Assembly (NCBI GenBank): GCA_003693705.1
Contig: RBZT01000578.1
Location: forward strand, 236,240-300,239
From: Polymyxa betae
Taxonomy: Eukaryota > Endomyxa > Phytomyxea > Plasmodiophorida > Plasmodiophoridae
Direction of reading: 5' to 3'
DNA length: 64,000 bases
Below, one piece after another: positions 11,006 through 23,210 of this stretch (the first letter of the stretch is position 1; each line of letters starts with the position of its first letter). A program made the position numbers and the translations under genes. The notes under the pieces were generated by a model that saw nothing but the letters and a program-made list of their open reading frames with translations, searched no databases and was not told where the DNA came from.

Positions 11006-11898
11006 TTAGAAATAACGTGGACGTCGCTTACGGTACATGAATGCTTGCGTCAGAATAATAACGTCCCAGAATACAAGGGCAACTGAGGCCAATATTGTTG
11101 GGAAGGTCTTCGTCCAGAATGTGCTGGCATCGCAAAGCAAGATGACTTGCAGACCCAGAGTAACATTACCAAGGATCATTAGAAATATCATACCGAGGCT
11201 AAGTTTCACCTCCTTATTCTGATAGTTCTGATAAATCTGAGGGGCTCGGGAGCAGAAGAAAATCACACCGGCAATCCAGGAGAGAGCCGAACCAATTCCC
11301 TTTACGGTAGCAGACAGCTCTGGCGTATAATCACATCGATCGGTCGGATCCAAAACAGCCTCTAACAACGTCCGCGACGAGGCTGACGACGATGGGGTTG
11401 TCGATAGCGACAGGTAAGTGATAGGAGCGATTACTGATAGAGCGACTGCCGAGTATCGAGCCACATTAGATTTGGAGGATCTACTACGTCCATTGCCATA
11501 ATATAAAACCTGGCTGGCAACAATTACGTTACAGAGGACAACGTATAAGCCTAACAACGAGATGGGCAGAGGACTGTTGGTAAGGAAGCCGCCAAGGGAC
11601 AAGCACAGACCGCCTAAGGTCCTAGACGCAAACGTCTATCAATTTGGAAAAAATCTCAGATCACGACCTACGAGAGTCCAACAAAGCCCAGCGAGACGCC
11701 GTCGCCGAATTTTTGCTTGAAGTTCGTGATGATCTGTGGCAATAGCGCGAAGAACCATAGCACCAAGCTGACTGCCCCAAAATAGTATGCAAGTTTTTCA
11801 GTCGGTGTATAAGCACTACAGCAACAGGATCAACAATCCAACCGTCGACAGTCAACCAAGTTTTGCATCACCAGGAGCGAAAGACAGACCCGATCCAT
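11006..11898 (-). CDS. PQ-loop transporter (SLC66A1/PQLC2-Ypq type)
   Basis: The product is likely a lysosomal or vacuolar exporter of cationic amino acids. Two PQ-loop repeats are visible. The first is FFALLPQIITNFKQK, followed by DGVSLGFVGLS; the second is FCSRAPQIYQNYQNK, followed by VKLSLGMIFLMILGN. Repeated membrane helices lie between and after them, and the tail is basic (YRKRRPRYF). The large exon is 11006..11621. A 50-nt intron (11622-11671) joins it in frame to the exon with the first PQ motif. The first exon is uncertain: an ATG at 11898 is proposed, but I could not place its splice donor with confidence. The SLC66 family is recognised from the double PQ loop; substrate is inferred. 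Confidence 0.75.
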
Positions 11899-12122
11899 TG
11901 CGAATACTGATATCCGGACGGATGTGGCGGACACGTGCAATCGAGCATAATTTGTTTGGAGATTCAAAAATAGAATATGAAAATGAGAATCAGCTGTGAG
12001 ACAGCGAAAGGGATCCCGGCTTCAGGTTCCGACGGATGCGACAGTGAGAAAGGGCCGCGGACTTGATTAATCCGCAGCCGATTTCCAAATTGTACAACGT
12101 TACCTCATCACTCTCCTTGATC

Positions 12123-13674
12123 ATGCCTATCGACGTCAACGATATTCGCGACTATAGGCCAGATGGCGATTCCGCCAAGGTTCGCGAACTGCTTCGTCGT
12201 CGATTCCAGTCGCCGGATATTCTTGATGAGCTCGTCAAGATCGATGAGGCCTGGCGTGTGGCCGCCTTCGAGGTTGATAACCTGAACAAGGAGCGGAATG
12301 CGATCTCGAAGGAGGTTGGCATGCTGAAGAAGGCGAAGAAGGATGCGAGCGAACTGATGGAGAAAGCAAAGCTGCTGCCGGAACGCATCCAGGCTGCCGA
12401 GAAAAAGTTCGTCATACCGGTTTTATTATGAATTTGTTTTTATTTTCGTTAGGCGTGATGACCTTGCTGCTGATCTTACACGCCGCATCAAGACAATTGG
12501 CAATTATGTCCACGATAGGTAATCGCTATACAGACTGGTCGCCAATTTGTGAAATGACCGTCGCGTTCAGTGTCCCTGTGAGCGATAACGAAGATGACAA
12601 TGTCATTGTAAAAACATTCGGGACCTGCAAAGAGACGCAGCCATGGATGATGCATCATCACGAACTCTTATATCAGATCGGCGGCTATGAGCCTGAAGCC
12701 GGCGCTGATGTTGCTGGACATCGCGCCTATTTCCTTACAGGACCGGCTGTCTTGCTTAACCAGGCTCTCATCAATTATGGTCTTGCGTTCCTCACCAAAC
12801 GACAATGTCAGCTCTCTTTTCCGTGATGTGGTTTGATATTAATTGCGGGCTTAGATACCCCGATTCAGCCTCCTTTCTTCATGAACCAAGAGGTTATGGC
12901 TGAAACTGCTCAGCTCGAAGAATTTCACGAAGCCCTGTATAAAGTCATGGGCCACGATGACGACACTGCTAACCTCAAATATCTGATCGCTACATCGGAG
13001 CAGCCGATTTCCGCTCTGAACAGAAACAAATGGATCAACCCGAAAGACCTGCCTCTGAAGTATGCTGGAATTTCAACCTGTTTCCGTCGTGAGGTACATC
13101 ATGATTGCTTTGTTCAGCTATGATGCTCAATGGAATCAATTAGGCGGGATCTCATGGTCGTGACGCTTGGGGTATCTTCCGAGTTCACCAATTCGAGAAA
13201 GTCGAGCAGTTCGTTGTCACAGAGCCCGAGAAATCCTGGGAGATGATGGAGGAGATGATCGGCGCTGCTCAGGAGTTCTATCAATCGCTTGGTCTATCTT
13301 ACCGAGTTGTCAATATTGTCTCGGGTGTCTTAAACAACGCCGCTGCGAAGAAATACGACCTGGAAGCCTGGTTCCCGACTTTGGGCGTCTACCGCGAGCT
13401 TGTCTCGTGCTCGAACTGCACTGATTATCAAGCTCGGGCGATGGAAACTCGTCTGGGCACCAAAGATGTGAAGGCGACGCGCAAGGCCTATGTTCATATG
13501 TTGAACGCGACGTTGACCGCAACTGAACGTACGATCTGTTGCCTTTTGGAGAACTACCAAACCGAAACTGGCGTTGTGGTCCCTGAAGTTCTGCGTCCTT
13601 TCATGGGCGGGATTGATTTCATGCCTTTTGTTCGGAAGTGGACCAGCAAGACCAGCCATCAAGCCCAGAAATAA
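12123..13674 (+). CDS. seryl-tRNA synthetase, cytosolic type
   Basis: This is a class II enzyme that charges tRNA-Ser. It has five exons. The first is 12123..12406 with a 46-nt intron, and three further introns are near 12517, 12812 and 13092. The N-terminal helical hairpin is present ([20 protein letters not shown]). The core holds a family motif around [19 protein letters not shown], the [10 protein letters not shown] element, and motif 2 [18 protein letters not shown], joined across an intron. Motif 3 lies near [20 protein letters not shown]. The stretch [20 protein letters not shown] matches eukaryotic cytosolic SerRS. All catalytic motifs are intact. No mitochondrial targeting signal is evident at the chosen start. 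Confidence 0.95.
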
Positions 13675-14312
13675 ATACTCATACCATTGTCCTAAAGAAT
13701 TGATTCAGCCCTAAGATAAGTCTTTCAGGCATTCTTTAATTACTTGCATCCATTATTAGAGTGATTCTATCTGTACTGCACTTCCTTGACCCCGTGATTC
13801 CTGTCGTCAGGCGTTCTGGCTATCGCCTTGAACTTGGTCCATTTACTGTTTCATCTTGAAGTCATACGTACAGGAAGCTAGTTCGATTAAACTTTTTCAT
13901 TTCAACATCCTGAGATTGACTCTTGATGCTAAGAGATGATATTTTTGCAAACCTTTTAGGTTGAATTTAGGATTTGGAGTGGGACAGGAAATCAACGACT
14001 ACGGCAGCGCTGCAGGCAATGAAATCAAATTATTTGGATTCGTAAGGAACTGATTTCAGGGGGTACTCGTCGTGGAAATGGCCACTTCGTTCGGCAATTC
14101 CTTTAACTCCAACTTTTACAGATTCAGACACAATTGTGAATTGCTACCGATAAGCCTGCCTGAGCTTCATTTTCAATTTCAATAGATTCAGTGCAAAAAT
14201 GCAGTTAAACGGAAAACGGTTCCTTTTGATCCATTACCGAGATCGAGTTCCAGCCGAACAGGTACCTCCCACGATTGACCCTTAATGCCAATCTGACCCA
14301 GAATTGACAGGA
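13675..14312. other. intergenic, no supported gene
   Basis: The stretch has short open pieces on the plus strand (for example GVGQEINDYGSAAGNEIKLF near 13976, and a 29-codon frame near 14199) that I could not join into a convincing gene. It should also contain the promoter of the following coiled-coil gene. Confidence 0.35.
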
Positions 14313-15875
14313 ATGTCACGTCGTTCAGAGACTTTGATGCGGAAGACGCCTCCGGGCGTTAAGTCGCCATCCGTCATGGGTTCCTTGAAAAACCTGGGTG
14401 ATGCCATTCATCTATCGCAGATTCAGCATATCTGACATCGACATTCAGGTCGAGCGCCAACTTTACAGGATAGTTTACAGAAAGAGTATATTACTAATCT
14501 TCAGCAACAAATCTACTTTTTGGAGCTCGAGACGAGACTAATGCGTGAATCGGGTGGTACGAAGAATGCAAGGCCGGGTGAACAAGGTGCTATGATTCCG
14601 GGTTCTATGTCATCTTCGGCATCATTACCAATGTCGACCATGAAGGACAGAGTCTTCGAAGAGCATATTAGAGAAGCTCGACTGAAGTATCAAGGTTTGG
14701 AGACCAGATATGAGACCGAAGTTGACGAGCTCAAACAAGCCAACGACAAGGTATCTGCTGAGAATGAAAGCCTGAAAGCTGAAATCGATCGCCATCATGA
14801 ACGTATCAAAACTCTCGAAGCAGAAGTTGCTCAGCATGAGAATGCATCTGAAGAGCATCGCATCCAGAATATCTCCGCTTCAATCGACTTAAAAAAGCGA
14901 TTAGATCGCCTTGAAACAGTTCTTTCTAACAGACAAAACGAGCTTGAACAAGTCAAGCAGAGAGCAAGAATCGACCGAGTCGATGCTGCCGCAGCGCTGA
15001 AAGCAGCACAAGATGAACTGGAAACAGCACAAGCAGCGTTGAAACTGTCTTCAGACCGGGAAAAAGACACGGCTGATAAACTGATGCGGATCGAAAAAGA
15101 TATATTGGAATTGAACGAAACGAAGCATCATCATGATGATGGAATATCGAGTCGGGCCTTAATTCAAGAGTTAGAAGAGAACAAGGCCATCATCAAACGC
15201 ATGGAGCTGGAAAAGAGCACAATTGAAGCTACCAGCGAACGTCGTCAGGCGCACTGTGATGAATATCTAAAAGAGATCCAAGAACTAAAATCAGCATTGG
15301 CGAAACACGAATCGCGTCGACACGCCAACGAACAAGCCCGCGATCGAGCTGCTAAAATTGAACAAAAATGGAGTGACGAACTCGTCTCCTTACGTAGAAA
15401 AGTCGAGGACCTCAGATTGGATGCTGAACAAGACCATGAAATGATCGCTCGGCTTCAAGCAGAACTAGCTTCTGTTCGAAGAGATAACATCGAGATCGGC
15501 GAAGAGCGCTCTGACCTCGTTAACGAAGTTGAAGTCCATAAAGAAGAGCTAGTTAAGATGCAGACGGAACTCGAGGCGTCTTTCAGCAAGGCTGCCGGTA
15601 TTGAAGCCATGAATCAGGTCTTACAAAAGAATGTCGACGACGCCCACGTAAAGATCGCCGAGTTCGAATGTCTAATCGACTCTCTCACCAAAGAACGGGA
15701 TCAAATCAAAGCCCAAACAGAACTGCTCCAGAAACGGTACTCACTCTGCAAGTCGATGGAGACGCTGAAGCAGACCGACCTGAACGGCCTGCTGCAATCG
15801 AATCTGCAGATGGTGAAGAGCTTGGAGTCGATCGCCAATCAGATGAAGCTGGCCGAGTCCAGTCCTTCACGTTAG
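14313..15875 (+). CDS. long coiled-coil protein, function unknown
   Basis: The model is join(14313..14397, 14449..15875), 503 aa, with one 51-nt intron that keeps frame. A short basic Ser/Pro-rich head (MSRRSETLMRKTPPGVKS) leads into SLQKEYITNLQQQIYFLELE. From about residue 110 to the end the protein is almost unbroken heptad coiled coil rich in Glu, Lys, Leu and Ala (for example ELEQVKQRARIDRVDAAAAL). No catalytic domain is seen. Such proteins are commonly cytoskeletal, centrosomal or Golgi scaffolds, but coiled coils give misleading matches, so I assign no specific role. Confidence 0.75.
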
Positions 15876-16633
15876 ATAAAATGAATGTCTCATTAGAGCA
15901 GACAGAATGGCCTGCCGTGTAACGTAAAACACAGAAACGCAACACCAAAGAAACCAGAACAATAAAAGTAAAATATATAAAAAAAAACATTTGATTATTA
16001 ACGTTCCCATACATGGCCAGAGTCATTACAGGTATTATATACATACAGTCAGATCAACAGCATCAGACCTCGCGACAAAAGTTCACTATCAGTTTACTCG
16101 GTTTGACATGTGATGAAGAATATTGGGGTTTAGGCGAAGCCAAAAACCATTGGAAGGTTTCAACGGTAGTGGATCAACAGGAACAGACAAAAAGGAAGTT
16201 TCTATTAGCCCATCTTAATCAAACCCTACACCCTGATATCATTCGCAAACTTCCCTGCCCTTAATACATTCAACATACATCATCTATCATATTGCCTTAC
16301 CAATCCCCAAACCCAGTACTAATTGATGCTGTCACAAATCCCATCGACTGGCTTTCAAAGCGATGGAAGGCTCTAGACACCCGAGATGGAAAGACCATCA
16401 TATAGTATAAAAGACTAGTTGCATATAGGTCGTAAGAGGAGACCGTCATGGCATAGAATAGAGTCACCCAAATGCCAAGAGGGTCGCAGCGCAGCTCATC
16501 ATCATTATTATTGTGCGGCTAGACTAATCACGCGATCGCATTCGGCAGCGCCGGCGCCTGCGCATCACTTTGGCTCGAGGATTGTCCAGGCGGTCAGGCC
16601 AGGACAGACGATAGGCAGCAAGGCACCGGTCAC
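15876..16633. other. intergenic; weak 83-codon frame
   Basis: An AATAAA at 15961-15966 may end the coiled-coil gene. A plus-strand frame at 16013-16264 (83 codons, starting MARVITGIIYIQSDQQ) has no recognisable domain and is not called. The remainder shows nothing I can identify apart from the upstream region of ASF1. Confidence 0.35.
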
Positions 16634-17271
16634 ATGGCTCCCATCAACATTGAAAACGTCGAGATCTTGGACAACCCGACCCAATTTAAAAACCCGTTTC
16701 AGATCCAAGGTCGCCTAGCAATATTCTTGGTTGTATTCTTCATGTTAATTTATCTGTATAGTCACGTTTGACTGTATCTCACCTGGGATCCGAGGGGGTA
16801 ATGCTGTGCTTTGGAAATAATAATTAATAGATGCTGATCAGACTGACAGAGCTAGAATGGAAACTGATATATGTTGGATCTGCTGACGATGAGAAATATG
16901 ACCAGCTTCTTGATAGTGTCCTGGTCGGTCCAGTCTCTATTGGTACCAGTAAATTCGTCTTTCAGGTTAGGACTTCACTATGCAATATTATTGTTGATTG
17001 AAGATCTTGTCAGGCTGCCGCTCCAGATCACACGAAAATCCCTGAGAAGGATATTCTCGAAGTCACTGTGATCTTGTTAACGTGCTCGTATAAAGGCAAC
17101 GAATTCATTCGTGTTGGATATTATGTAAATAACGACTTCGGTCCTGAAGAGCAACTAAATCGAGAGCCACCTGAACACGTCGATATTGATAAAGTCTACC
17201 GGAATGTTCTGAGCACCAGCCCACGTGTGACAAGATTTCCCATCGAATGGGACGATGGCTTGATCGCCTAA
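16634..17271 (+). CDS. ASF1: histone H3-H4 chaperone ASF1
   Basis: The product hands H3-H4 dimers to assembly factors during replication and transcription. The model is join(16634..16709, 16762..16797, 16850..16965, 17014..17271), 161 aa, with three introns of about 48-52 nt. The immunoglobulin-like core is complete: [54 protein letters not shown], then [20 protein letters not shown] and VTRFPIEWD. These are the conserved histone-binding strands. It ends shortly after the core, with only a very short acidic tail, unlike yeast Asf1. Confidence is high. Confidence 0.96.
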
Positions 17272-17458
17272 ACGCCTAATCGTCCGATTTGAAAGCCTTG
17301 CTGTTTCTCATCGATAACAGAAGCACCAACTGCTGCTTACAAATCATTGCTTATAAACATATGAATTTAACCGCTTTGACAATTATGCTTCTTGAATTGC
17401 TTGTTAGCAGGGATTGTTTTGGCGAGGCCTCCCCTGATATGAACACTCCTCTAAACGG

Positions 17459-18391
17459 ATGTCGTCATCAGACGATTGGAGTCTCTCATTAACGCAATGG
17501 CTTGACCAACATCAGCGTCTAATCCGAACATCTACCTGGCTGCTTCCTGGTATCGGCCTGGCCCTGCTGGCCTACAATCGCGGCGCTTTTTACCGACATC
17601 GATCCTGGACATCGGCAGCGGCTGCCAGACCTTTCACCGTTCGGATGTCGTTATCAAATCGGTGTCAACTGATGGATTCTAGGCCTTTTCAGCCGATATC
17701 TCTTTCAATAAGAACTCGATTCAATTGTATCTGTATCATACATCGGCGATTCGTCGAGCTTTGGCTCTTAGTCCAACTAAAGTTTCATCCGAAGATACTC
17801 TGCCTGCAATGTATGCAAGTATTTCAATGCTCCCCTATTGTTGACTTCAACTTCCCTGTATTAGATTGGCACTAGTTCAGCTGGAAAACAGCTTTGAAGC
17901 ACGGTCACAAGCCAGAGACTTGCTGTGGAGAAGGTAATCAGCAGGATATAGCGATCCCTGGTTTGATACTATCTAGAAACCTTCTAACTCGCGTTCTCAA
18001 CGATGGGAATAATTCGTTCTCCTCGCCGCCGTATGTTTTCGCCTATAGAGGAATTGGCGGCTTTCGTTGGGATGTCGGCAAAGAATTGATTCGCAGAGGT
18101 GCGGCTACGGTCAGCTCATCAACCTGTGCTGAAATCGGCCTTAAACGCGTTCGTTTACTAGACAAATGAAGATCCCCAATTTCTGATTAAATTCCCAGAC
18201 CTTGGATGAATATCGCCGCACTGAAGATTGGGCCAAAATTCGAGGAGCTGGAATGTGGAGGCAGCAGTCGAAGGTTCGTATTTTGCTTTCACCCGAGTTT
18301 CTACAATGTTAATGTCTCTGATTAGGTAGAACGACTGAATGCCTTTGGGCGAATGCTCCGTCGGTTCTGGGATAGACAGAGAGGTAATTAA
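17459..18391 (+). CDS. C3orf33-like SNase-fold membrane protein
   Basis: I rebuilt about six exons with short introns. The start at 17459 gives MSSSDDWSLSLTQWLDQHQR, followed by a hydrophobic segment (TSTWLLPGIGLALLAY). A later exon reads YVFAYRGIGGFRWDVGKE then LIRRGAATV. The C-terminal part reads LDEYRRTEDWAKIRGAGMWR and then RQRGN before the stop. An N-terminal membrane segment followed by a nuclease-like (SNase/OB) fold with a final helical motif of the type 'A...GMW' recalls human C3orf33 and related proteins. Catalytic SNase residues are not obvious. The intron between the last two domains may be 51 or 89 nt, depending on the donor used. The family call is moderate. Confidence 0.5.
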
Positions 18392-18503
18392 TTGTGATTT
18401 ATGGAAAAAAAAGGAAAATAGAGCTTAAAAAATTATGGAATAATATATACTAGCAGCATGTTGTGCCCAACCAGGTCATAGACAGGGGCGAATTGTGGGA
18501 TAT

Positions 18504-19576
18504 TCATGCTCGACACATATTAGCATTATGGATATATCGCATCGATCGAAAATGTTCCTTCAACAGGTCGCTGAAGGGCTGTTGTCGTACGCGCCGACCA
18601 AATCGTACCGCTCCCGAAACGATCAGCTCCCGTCGACATTCATCAACCTTCGCGCTGCCGAATTTCAGCTTGGTCTCGCGAACCAACCGCGCGACATCCG
18701 ATCCGGATGCAGGTACCACCGAGACGACGTACACAGTTCGGGATTTCGCATCGACACGAATCGTGGTTTTGCGAACCGGCGTGCCGATATCGTCGTGCTT
18801 GGTAATAGTAATCTGCTTCCGATCTTTCTCTACGTTGATGACGTCGCGTTCATCCGTCATTCCTTCAATCAGCTTGCAAACCTCAGACAGGGCAACATCT
18901 GCATCGTCGCGCTCAGGTTTCTGCAACATGCTGAGCGCTTTCTCAACAGAAAGGGCGTTGTCGTTGATCATTTTCGCCACGGGCCGAATCTGTCGAAAGT
19001 TGGAGACGACAGACTGCAGTGTCGATCGAACAGCTGCCCGCAAGTCGCCACCGAATTCGTAGGGCATATCGTAATAGAAGCGAAACTCCCTCGTTTCGAC
19101 TTCTAAAGCGAAATAACCGACCGAAAGCGACGCGTTCAGCATGGCGATGAGTTCACAAACTTCAGGAACCAAATGGCACGGAATGGCATCGAATTGTGTG
19201 GCGATGAACTTGATCGTTGGAGCGCTGACGTTGAGGCGTGCCACAACAACGAGGTCATCGCTGAAGTTGAGTCGGAAGCCATTCCCTTGAACTTCGGCGT
19301 CGCAATCCAGATTCATTGTCGTAGCTGCTTGGGAGATCCAGTCTAGAGCCCGAAGAGCATCGATGCCGATCGACATAGAATCTTGTGTAGCCGGAAGATA
19401 CAGGATGGCAGATGCCCGCTCGACTCCTTGTTGTTGACGTTTTTGGGTGAACACCGAAAGCGTGCGTTGTTATAAATCAAGGAAAAAACTTGAAGCGGTT
19501 CGTTGTGGACGAGCAAAAAAGTATGTGCATCGGTTGACTCGAACAGATTCGGCTTCTTCATGAGAAAGTTGACTCA
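18504..19576 (-). CDS. YbjN-like (CesT/type III chaperone fold) protein, function unknown
   Basis: The main exon ends at 18504 and is well coding. An upstream exon from 19576 (MSQLSHEEAESVRVNRC) can be joined in frame through a 63-nt intron; otherwise translation could start at 19376 (MSIGIDALRALDW). The region around residues 110-170 looks like a YbjN domain: CELIAMLNASLSVGYFALEV followed by an aromatic strand and the helix LRAAVRSTLQSVVSNFRQ. The C-terminal third is mixed alpha/beta and unrecognised. YbjN-type proteins in bacteria are regulators or chaperone-like; in eukaryotes the role is unknown. The resemblance is by pattern, not by alignment. Confidence 0.55.
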
Positions 19577-20040
19577 TTTGCAAGAACTTCGTTTACATGA
19601 CTCATGATCAAGGAATTCAGCTCTTTAAAAGGATCCGACTTGGGAGATTTCTCTTATTAATACATTCATGCAGGTACAATTTCATGGTTGTAAGTTGCAA
19701 ATCTATAAGAGCGCTCAAACGATCTGGCGGCAATGTCATCTTTATATTCATCAAGAGCGCATTCTTGTGATACGTAATTGAGCTTAGATTTGCAAAGCTG
19801 CTTACGTTAAGTGGCGGTCCGCTCCAGATAGTACTGAACAGATTTTGTGTTTTTTCCCACTGGTCAGTAGTTATCAAGGTGCCGACCGCAAAAGGCACGG
19901 TTTGCGCGGATTCCATGCCGTACTGGCCCGGAAGCAAGGGGGTGCGAACATGGGCTGCGATAGAGAGACCCCATGCCCAATAGCAACCTCCGTTTAACAG
20001 GCGCGCAGATTCGCTCATATTCCTAACCGACTCTCTCGTA
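19577..20040. other. intergenic between divergent genes
   Basis: This probably serves as a shared promoter between the minus-strand YbjN-like gene and the plus-strand acidic-tail gene. A minus-strand run of open codons ending at 19617 (MNIKMTLPPDRLSALIDLQ) has some coding look but no start or exon context that I can support. Confidence 0.35.
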
Positions 20041-20661
20041 ATGGCTGCCGCTGCTCTATCCGCTGAGGCGATCGCCGAAGTCATGAACACCCAGGGCCCC
20101 GTCGTCTCCGCCGTCCTGTTGAAGGCCGACGGCACCATCGAACAGGTCTCCATCGACACCTCGCCGAAGGTCAACGCTCCCGCCGCTCTGCTGAAAGGCA
20201 ACCCGACCTTCATTGGACAGTGGCCTTCGTTGAACGTCATCATCATGTGCTCGAAGATCACTGCTGATGACTGGTCGGTTAACAAGCACAAGCTCCCCAA
20301 CCCATTCTCTAAGATCGAAGTCAAGGGCGACGTTCTGCTTCTGCGTATGGATGATGACGCTGTCCCCGCCGACTTTATGAAGGAGGAATGGGAACGATTC
20401 ACCTCGGAGCGAGATGAAACCCCAGCTGGTGAAGAAGACGAAGACTATGGACCTCTTCAGATCACAGCCAGCGAGCTGATCGACCAGATCGACGACGTCG
20501 CTGATGAGGATGACGAGGATGACGAAGAATTCGACGCTGAGGAAGATGAGGACGACTCCGATGAAGAAGACGAAGAAGAAGACGACGACGAAGAAGAGGA
20601 AGCCGATATGGAGCAAGATGAAGGTGAGAGCGCTGCCGAACCTGAACGCTCGGAACAGTAA
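20041..20661 (+). CDS. conserved-looking protein with acidic tail, function unknown
   Basis: The product is 206 aa in a single exon. Residues 1-125 form a compact, well-coded domain (ALLKGNPTFIGQWPSLNVII and WSVNKHKLPNPFSKIEVKGD, ending EEWERFTSERDE). From about residue 150 the protein is almost entirely Asp and Glu. The acidic tail is typical of proteins that bind histones or basic nuclear proteins, but it is too low in complexity to prove a role. Codon use is strongly biased toward C-ending codons, more than in its neighbours, which suggests high expression. I do not recognise the N-terminal domain with certainty. Confidence 0.8.
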   Translation: MAAAALSAEAIAEVMNTQGPVVSAVLLKADGTIEQVSIDTSPKVNAPAALLKGNPTFIGQWPSLNVIIMCSKITADDWSVNKHKLPNPFSKIEVKGDVLLLRMDDDAVPADFMKEEWERFTSERDETPAGEEDEDYGPLQITASELIDQIDDVADEDDEDDEEFDAEEDEDDSDEEDEEEDDDEEEEADMEQDEGESAAEPERSEQ

Positions 20662-20790
20662 ATGCTGTGATTAATATACCAAATTTATTGTATTGTTACA
20701 CAGTTTCATTGGCTTGATAGATGTACATTCGATCCGTTTAGATACAGCAATTACAATATTCACAATATTCTGGATAACCTAAAGAATCAA

Positions 20791-21989
20791 TTAACAGAAA
20801 AAAGCGATTTCACAAAACGAGCAAAACCTTCGTAGTATTCCAATAGACATATCACCTAATTGTCGCTGCGATGGAGGAAAGGTCGAGTTGCTCAGAATAA
20901 GCGATTCGGAGACGGCATTAAACTGATGTAATCCCAACTGCAACCTTTCAAACTGGCAAGCTGAGGCAAACGATGAAGGTCTGTGAAACTCTCGTAAATG
21001 GGTATCCAAGTTTAAGCCGTAATTACTCACAGCTTCGATGGCCGTTCTTGCATCGCGAACAACACTTTTATCACTGGAGCAAACCGTTTTTCATTTGACG
21101 GAGCTCGACGTTCCAGATGGAGCTTGCCATCGACAATTCTGAAAACCGCCTGGATGGCAAACGAGTCCCAGTTGCATAATTGAAGATAAATCAGGCGCCG
21201 ATCAGATGGATTCGCTAATTCGATCATATAACGAGATTGAGAATGGCAATGCTGCAATATATTAGCAACAGCATCTACATCGATCGTATAATACGTGAAG
21301 AGAGGTTCGTTCGTCACTCGAATGGAGCGCTTCCATAAGCGATACCCATTGGGAACCTCTTCACCTAATTCACAGCCACATTCACATTTCAATTTGCCTA
21401 CAAAGACGTCGGCAGGAACAAGCAGCTCGCGAACTCCAACAAGCATTACATTTCCAATTGCAGATTCGTCAAGACGTTCGCTTGGAAGACCATAAGGACG
21501 CTCGATGTTCGACATCGTATGAGGATCGCAAACCTAAAGAAATTGATTACAGGATTCATAAAGAATCGATAACAGCACCCATAGCTCAGACATTTCCATC
21601 CAATGCTCAGACGGTAAAGGAAGGACTTTTTGTACTCTGGACAAATCGGCGACAACACGAGCACACGATCGACAGAGTAAATCTTGACGAGATGAGAGTT
21701 CAGAAGCCGATGGCAGATCCAGATCACAATCTCGCTTCATGTCGAGCGTGATAGGGCATGTTAGATTGATGGCAGACGAATTCGAAGGGGTCAACCGGGC
21801 CCGATTCGACGCCACATGACAATCGAATAGAATCTCGGCAGAGTCGGTCGGGATGGAGACCCGAGCTCGATTCAGCTCCAGATCGATCTGCACTGGATAT
21901 CCCCATGCGATCAGCACAAGACGCTTCACATGAGGTAACTTCTCTATCGTTATATAGAGACGATCTGAACATGATTCTATTGCAGTCAT
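20791..21989 (-). CDS. UBE3D-like HECT_2 E3 ubiquitin ligase
   Basis: The model is complement(20791..20980, 21031..21533, 21579..21989), with introns of 50 and 45 nt. Family features appear in order. An N-terminal beta-rich part comes first, then a zinc-like Cys pair, LCRSC. The motif LPSEHWMEMSELWVCDPH, completed across the intron, matches the PSE-W-E-D-W-C-H signature of HECT_2/UBE3D. A second Cys cluster, KCECGCELGE, follows, and the C-terminus is QRQLGDMSIGILRRF. UBE3D family members bind the E2 UBE2C and may transfer ubiquitin without a classic HECT fold. The start is the ATG at 21989; an open frame continues upstream without a supported earlier ATG. Confidence 0.7.
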
Positions 21990-22171
21990 GACAGCAAATG
22001 CAACATTCGCGCTAAAAAAAATCCGAAATTTTCCCGTCAAAGCCAAATGAAAAGTCAGTTAAAAATCAGCTAATAACACCGGATGTTTAATCAATCGAAT
22101 TACAGAGGCGAGTAGTTTATGAATCAATTACCAAGCTGAAATTGCCTGAAATTACAAGCTGATGTTTAGAA

Positions 22172-22923
22172 TTAGCGGCGGATCGGGGAGCGCGAACGAC
22201 GGCGGAATGGCGAGCGACGAGGTCCGTTTCGTCCACGAATGTCAGATCGTCGTGGCGATCGGGAACGTGGCCTGCCTTGAGCTCCGAATCGGCCCTGCGA
22301 ATCTACAACGAAGCTTAGATAAAATGTATCAGAAAAGCATTAAAGCAGGTCAACATACATGGAGGAGGGGGGCGGCGACCGCCACGATCTTGCACCATCA
22401 TTATTACTTCGACGACATTTCCATCGATCTGAGCGCCGTCCATATGACGACGTGCCTTCTCGGCGCCGCTGGATGCTTTAAAGAAAACTTCGGCCTTGCC
22501 CGTATTGGTCCCCTTGATTTTGGGATGCATCGGGATGACGACCTGAGCCACATCGCCGAACGTCCCGAAGATTTCTTTCAAGTGCTCCTCATTTACATTT
22601 CGAGTGATATTCCGAATAAGGACCCGCTTGGGACTGGGTGTACGGGAACGCCGACGAGGGCGCGGCGAGATTCTACGACGATCATAAGATCGTGAGCGTC
22701 GCGGAGGGCTTCGTCGACGGCGATAAGAGCGGGATCGGCTTCGCGAATAGCTCGAGCGCGAATACGACGAAGCCGAGCGCGAATACGACGACGACGGTGA
22801 GCGCGACGATGACGAATATGACGAAACCGACCGAGAGCGTTTACGTCCTCGGGACCGCGATCGGGTTCTGGATCGAGATCGGGACCGGGAGCCTCGTCCC
22901 CGAGGCGACTTCGATCGAGGCAT
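22172..22923 (-). CDS. RNPS1: RNPS1-like SR-related RRM protein
   Basis: RNPS1 is a splicing activator and peripheral exon-junction-complex factor (ASAP/PSAP). The model is complement(22172..22302, 22359..22923), with a 56-nt intron. The N-terminal 110 residues are Arg/Ser repeats. One RRM follows, with RVLIRNITRNVNEEHLKEIF (RNP2 and helix 1), a divergent RNP1 around TGKAEVFFKA, and the diagnostic HMDGAQIDGNVVEV. This leads to a Pro-rich linker (RRPPPP) and a C-terminal Arg/Ser tail ending SPIRR. The arrangement RS, RRM, Pro linker, RS is that of RNPS1. The RS repeat explains the long shadow open frames on the other strand. Confidence 0.88.
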
Positions 22924-23210
22924 GGACGGCGACAAAAACCGAAATTGGCGATGAGAATGCGTAGATAAGAGAGCGACCTCCTTGATGTCCAAAAAATTTC
23001 AACTGGCGCAGCCTTCAACAATTGCTTCAGGAGCGCAGCCCTCGCAGAAATCCCTTCCGAATAAACTCGAATTGTTTTCTACGTTTCAGACAGCGAAATT
23101 TTTCCATGAACGAATGGATTTGGGAATTGGGCAGACTAGAGAATACTCAGGATGGTTTTATTTTTTTACTTTTTTGGGGCTCTGATTAGATACAGGAATA
23201 AACAATAGAA

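Noticed and set aside
19617-20402. 261-codon minus-strand open frame
   Set aside because: It mostly overlaps the well-coded acidic-tail gene in antisense and has no recognisable domain.
22593-23021. Arg/Asp-rich open frames over the RNPS1 gene
   Set aside because: They are other-frame readings of the Arg/Ser repeat.
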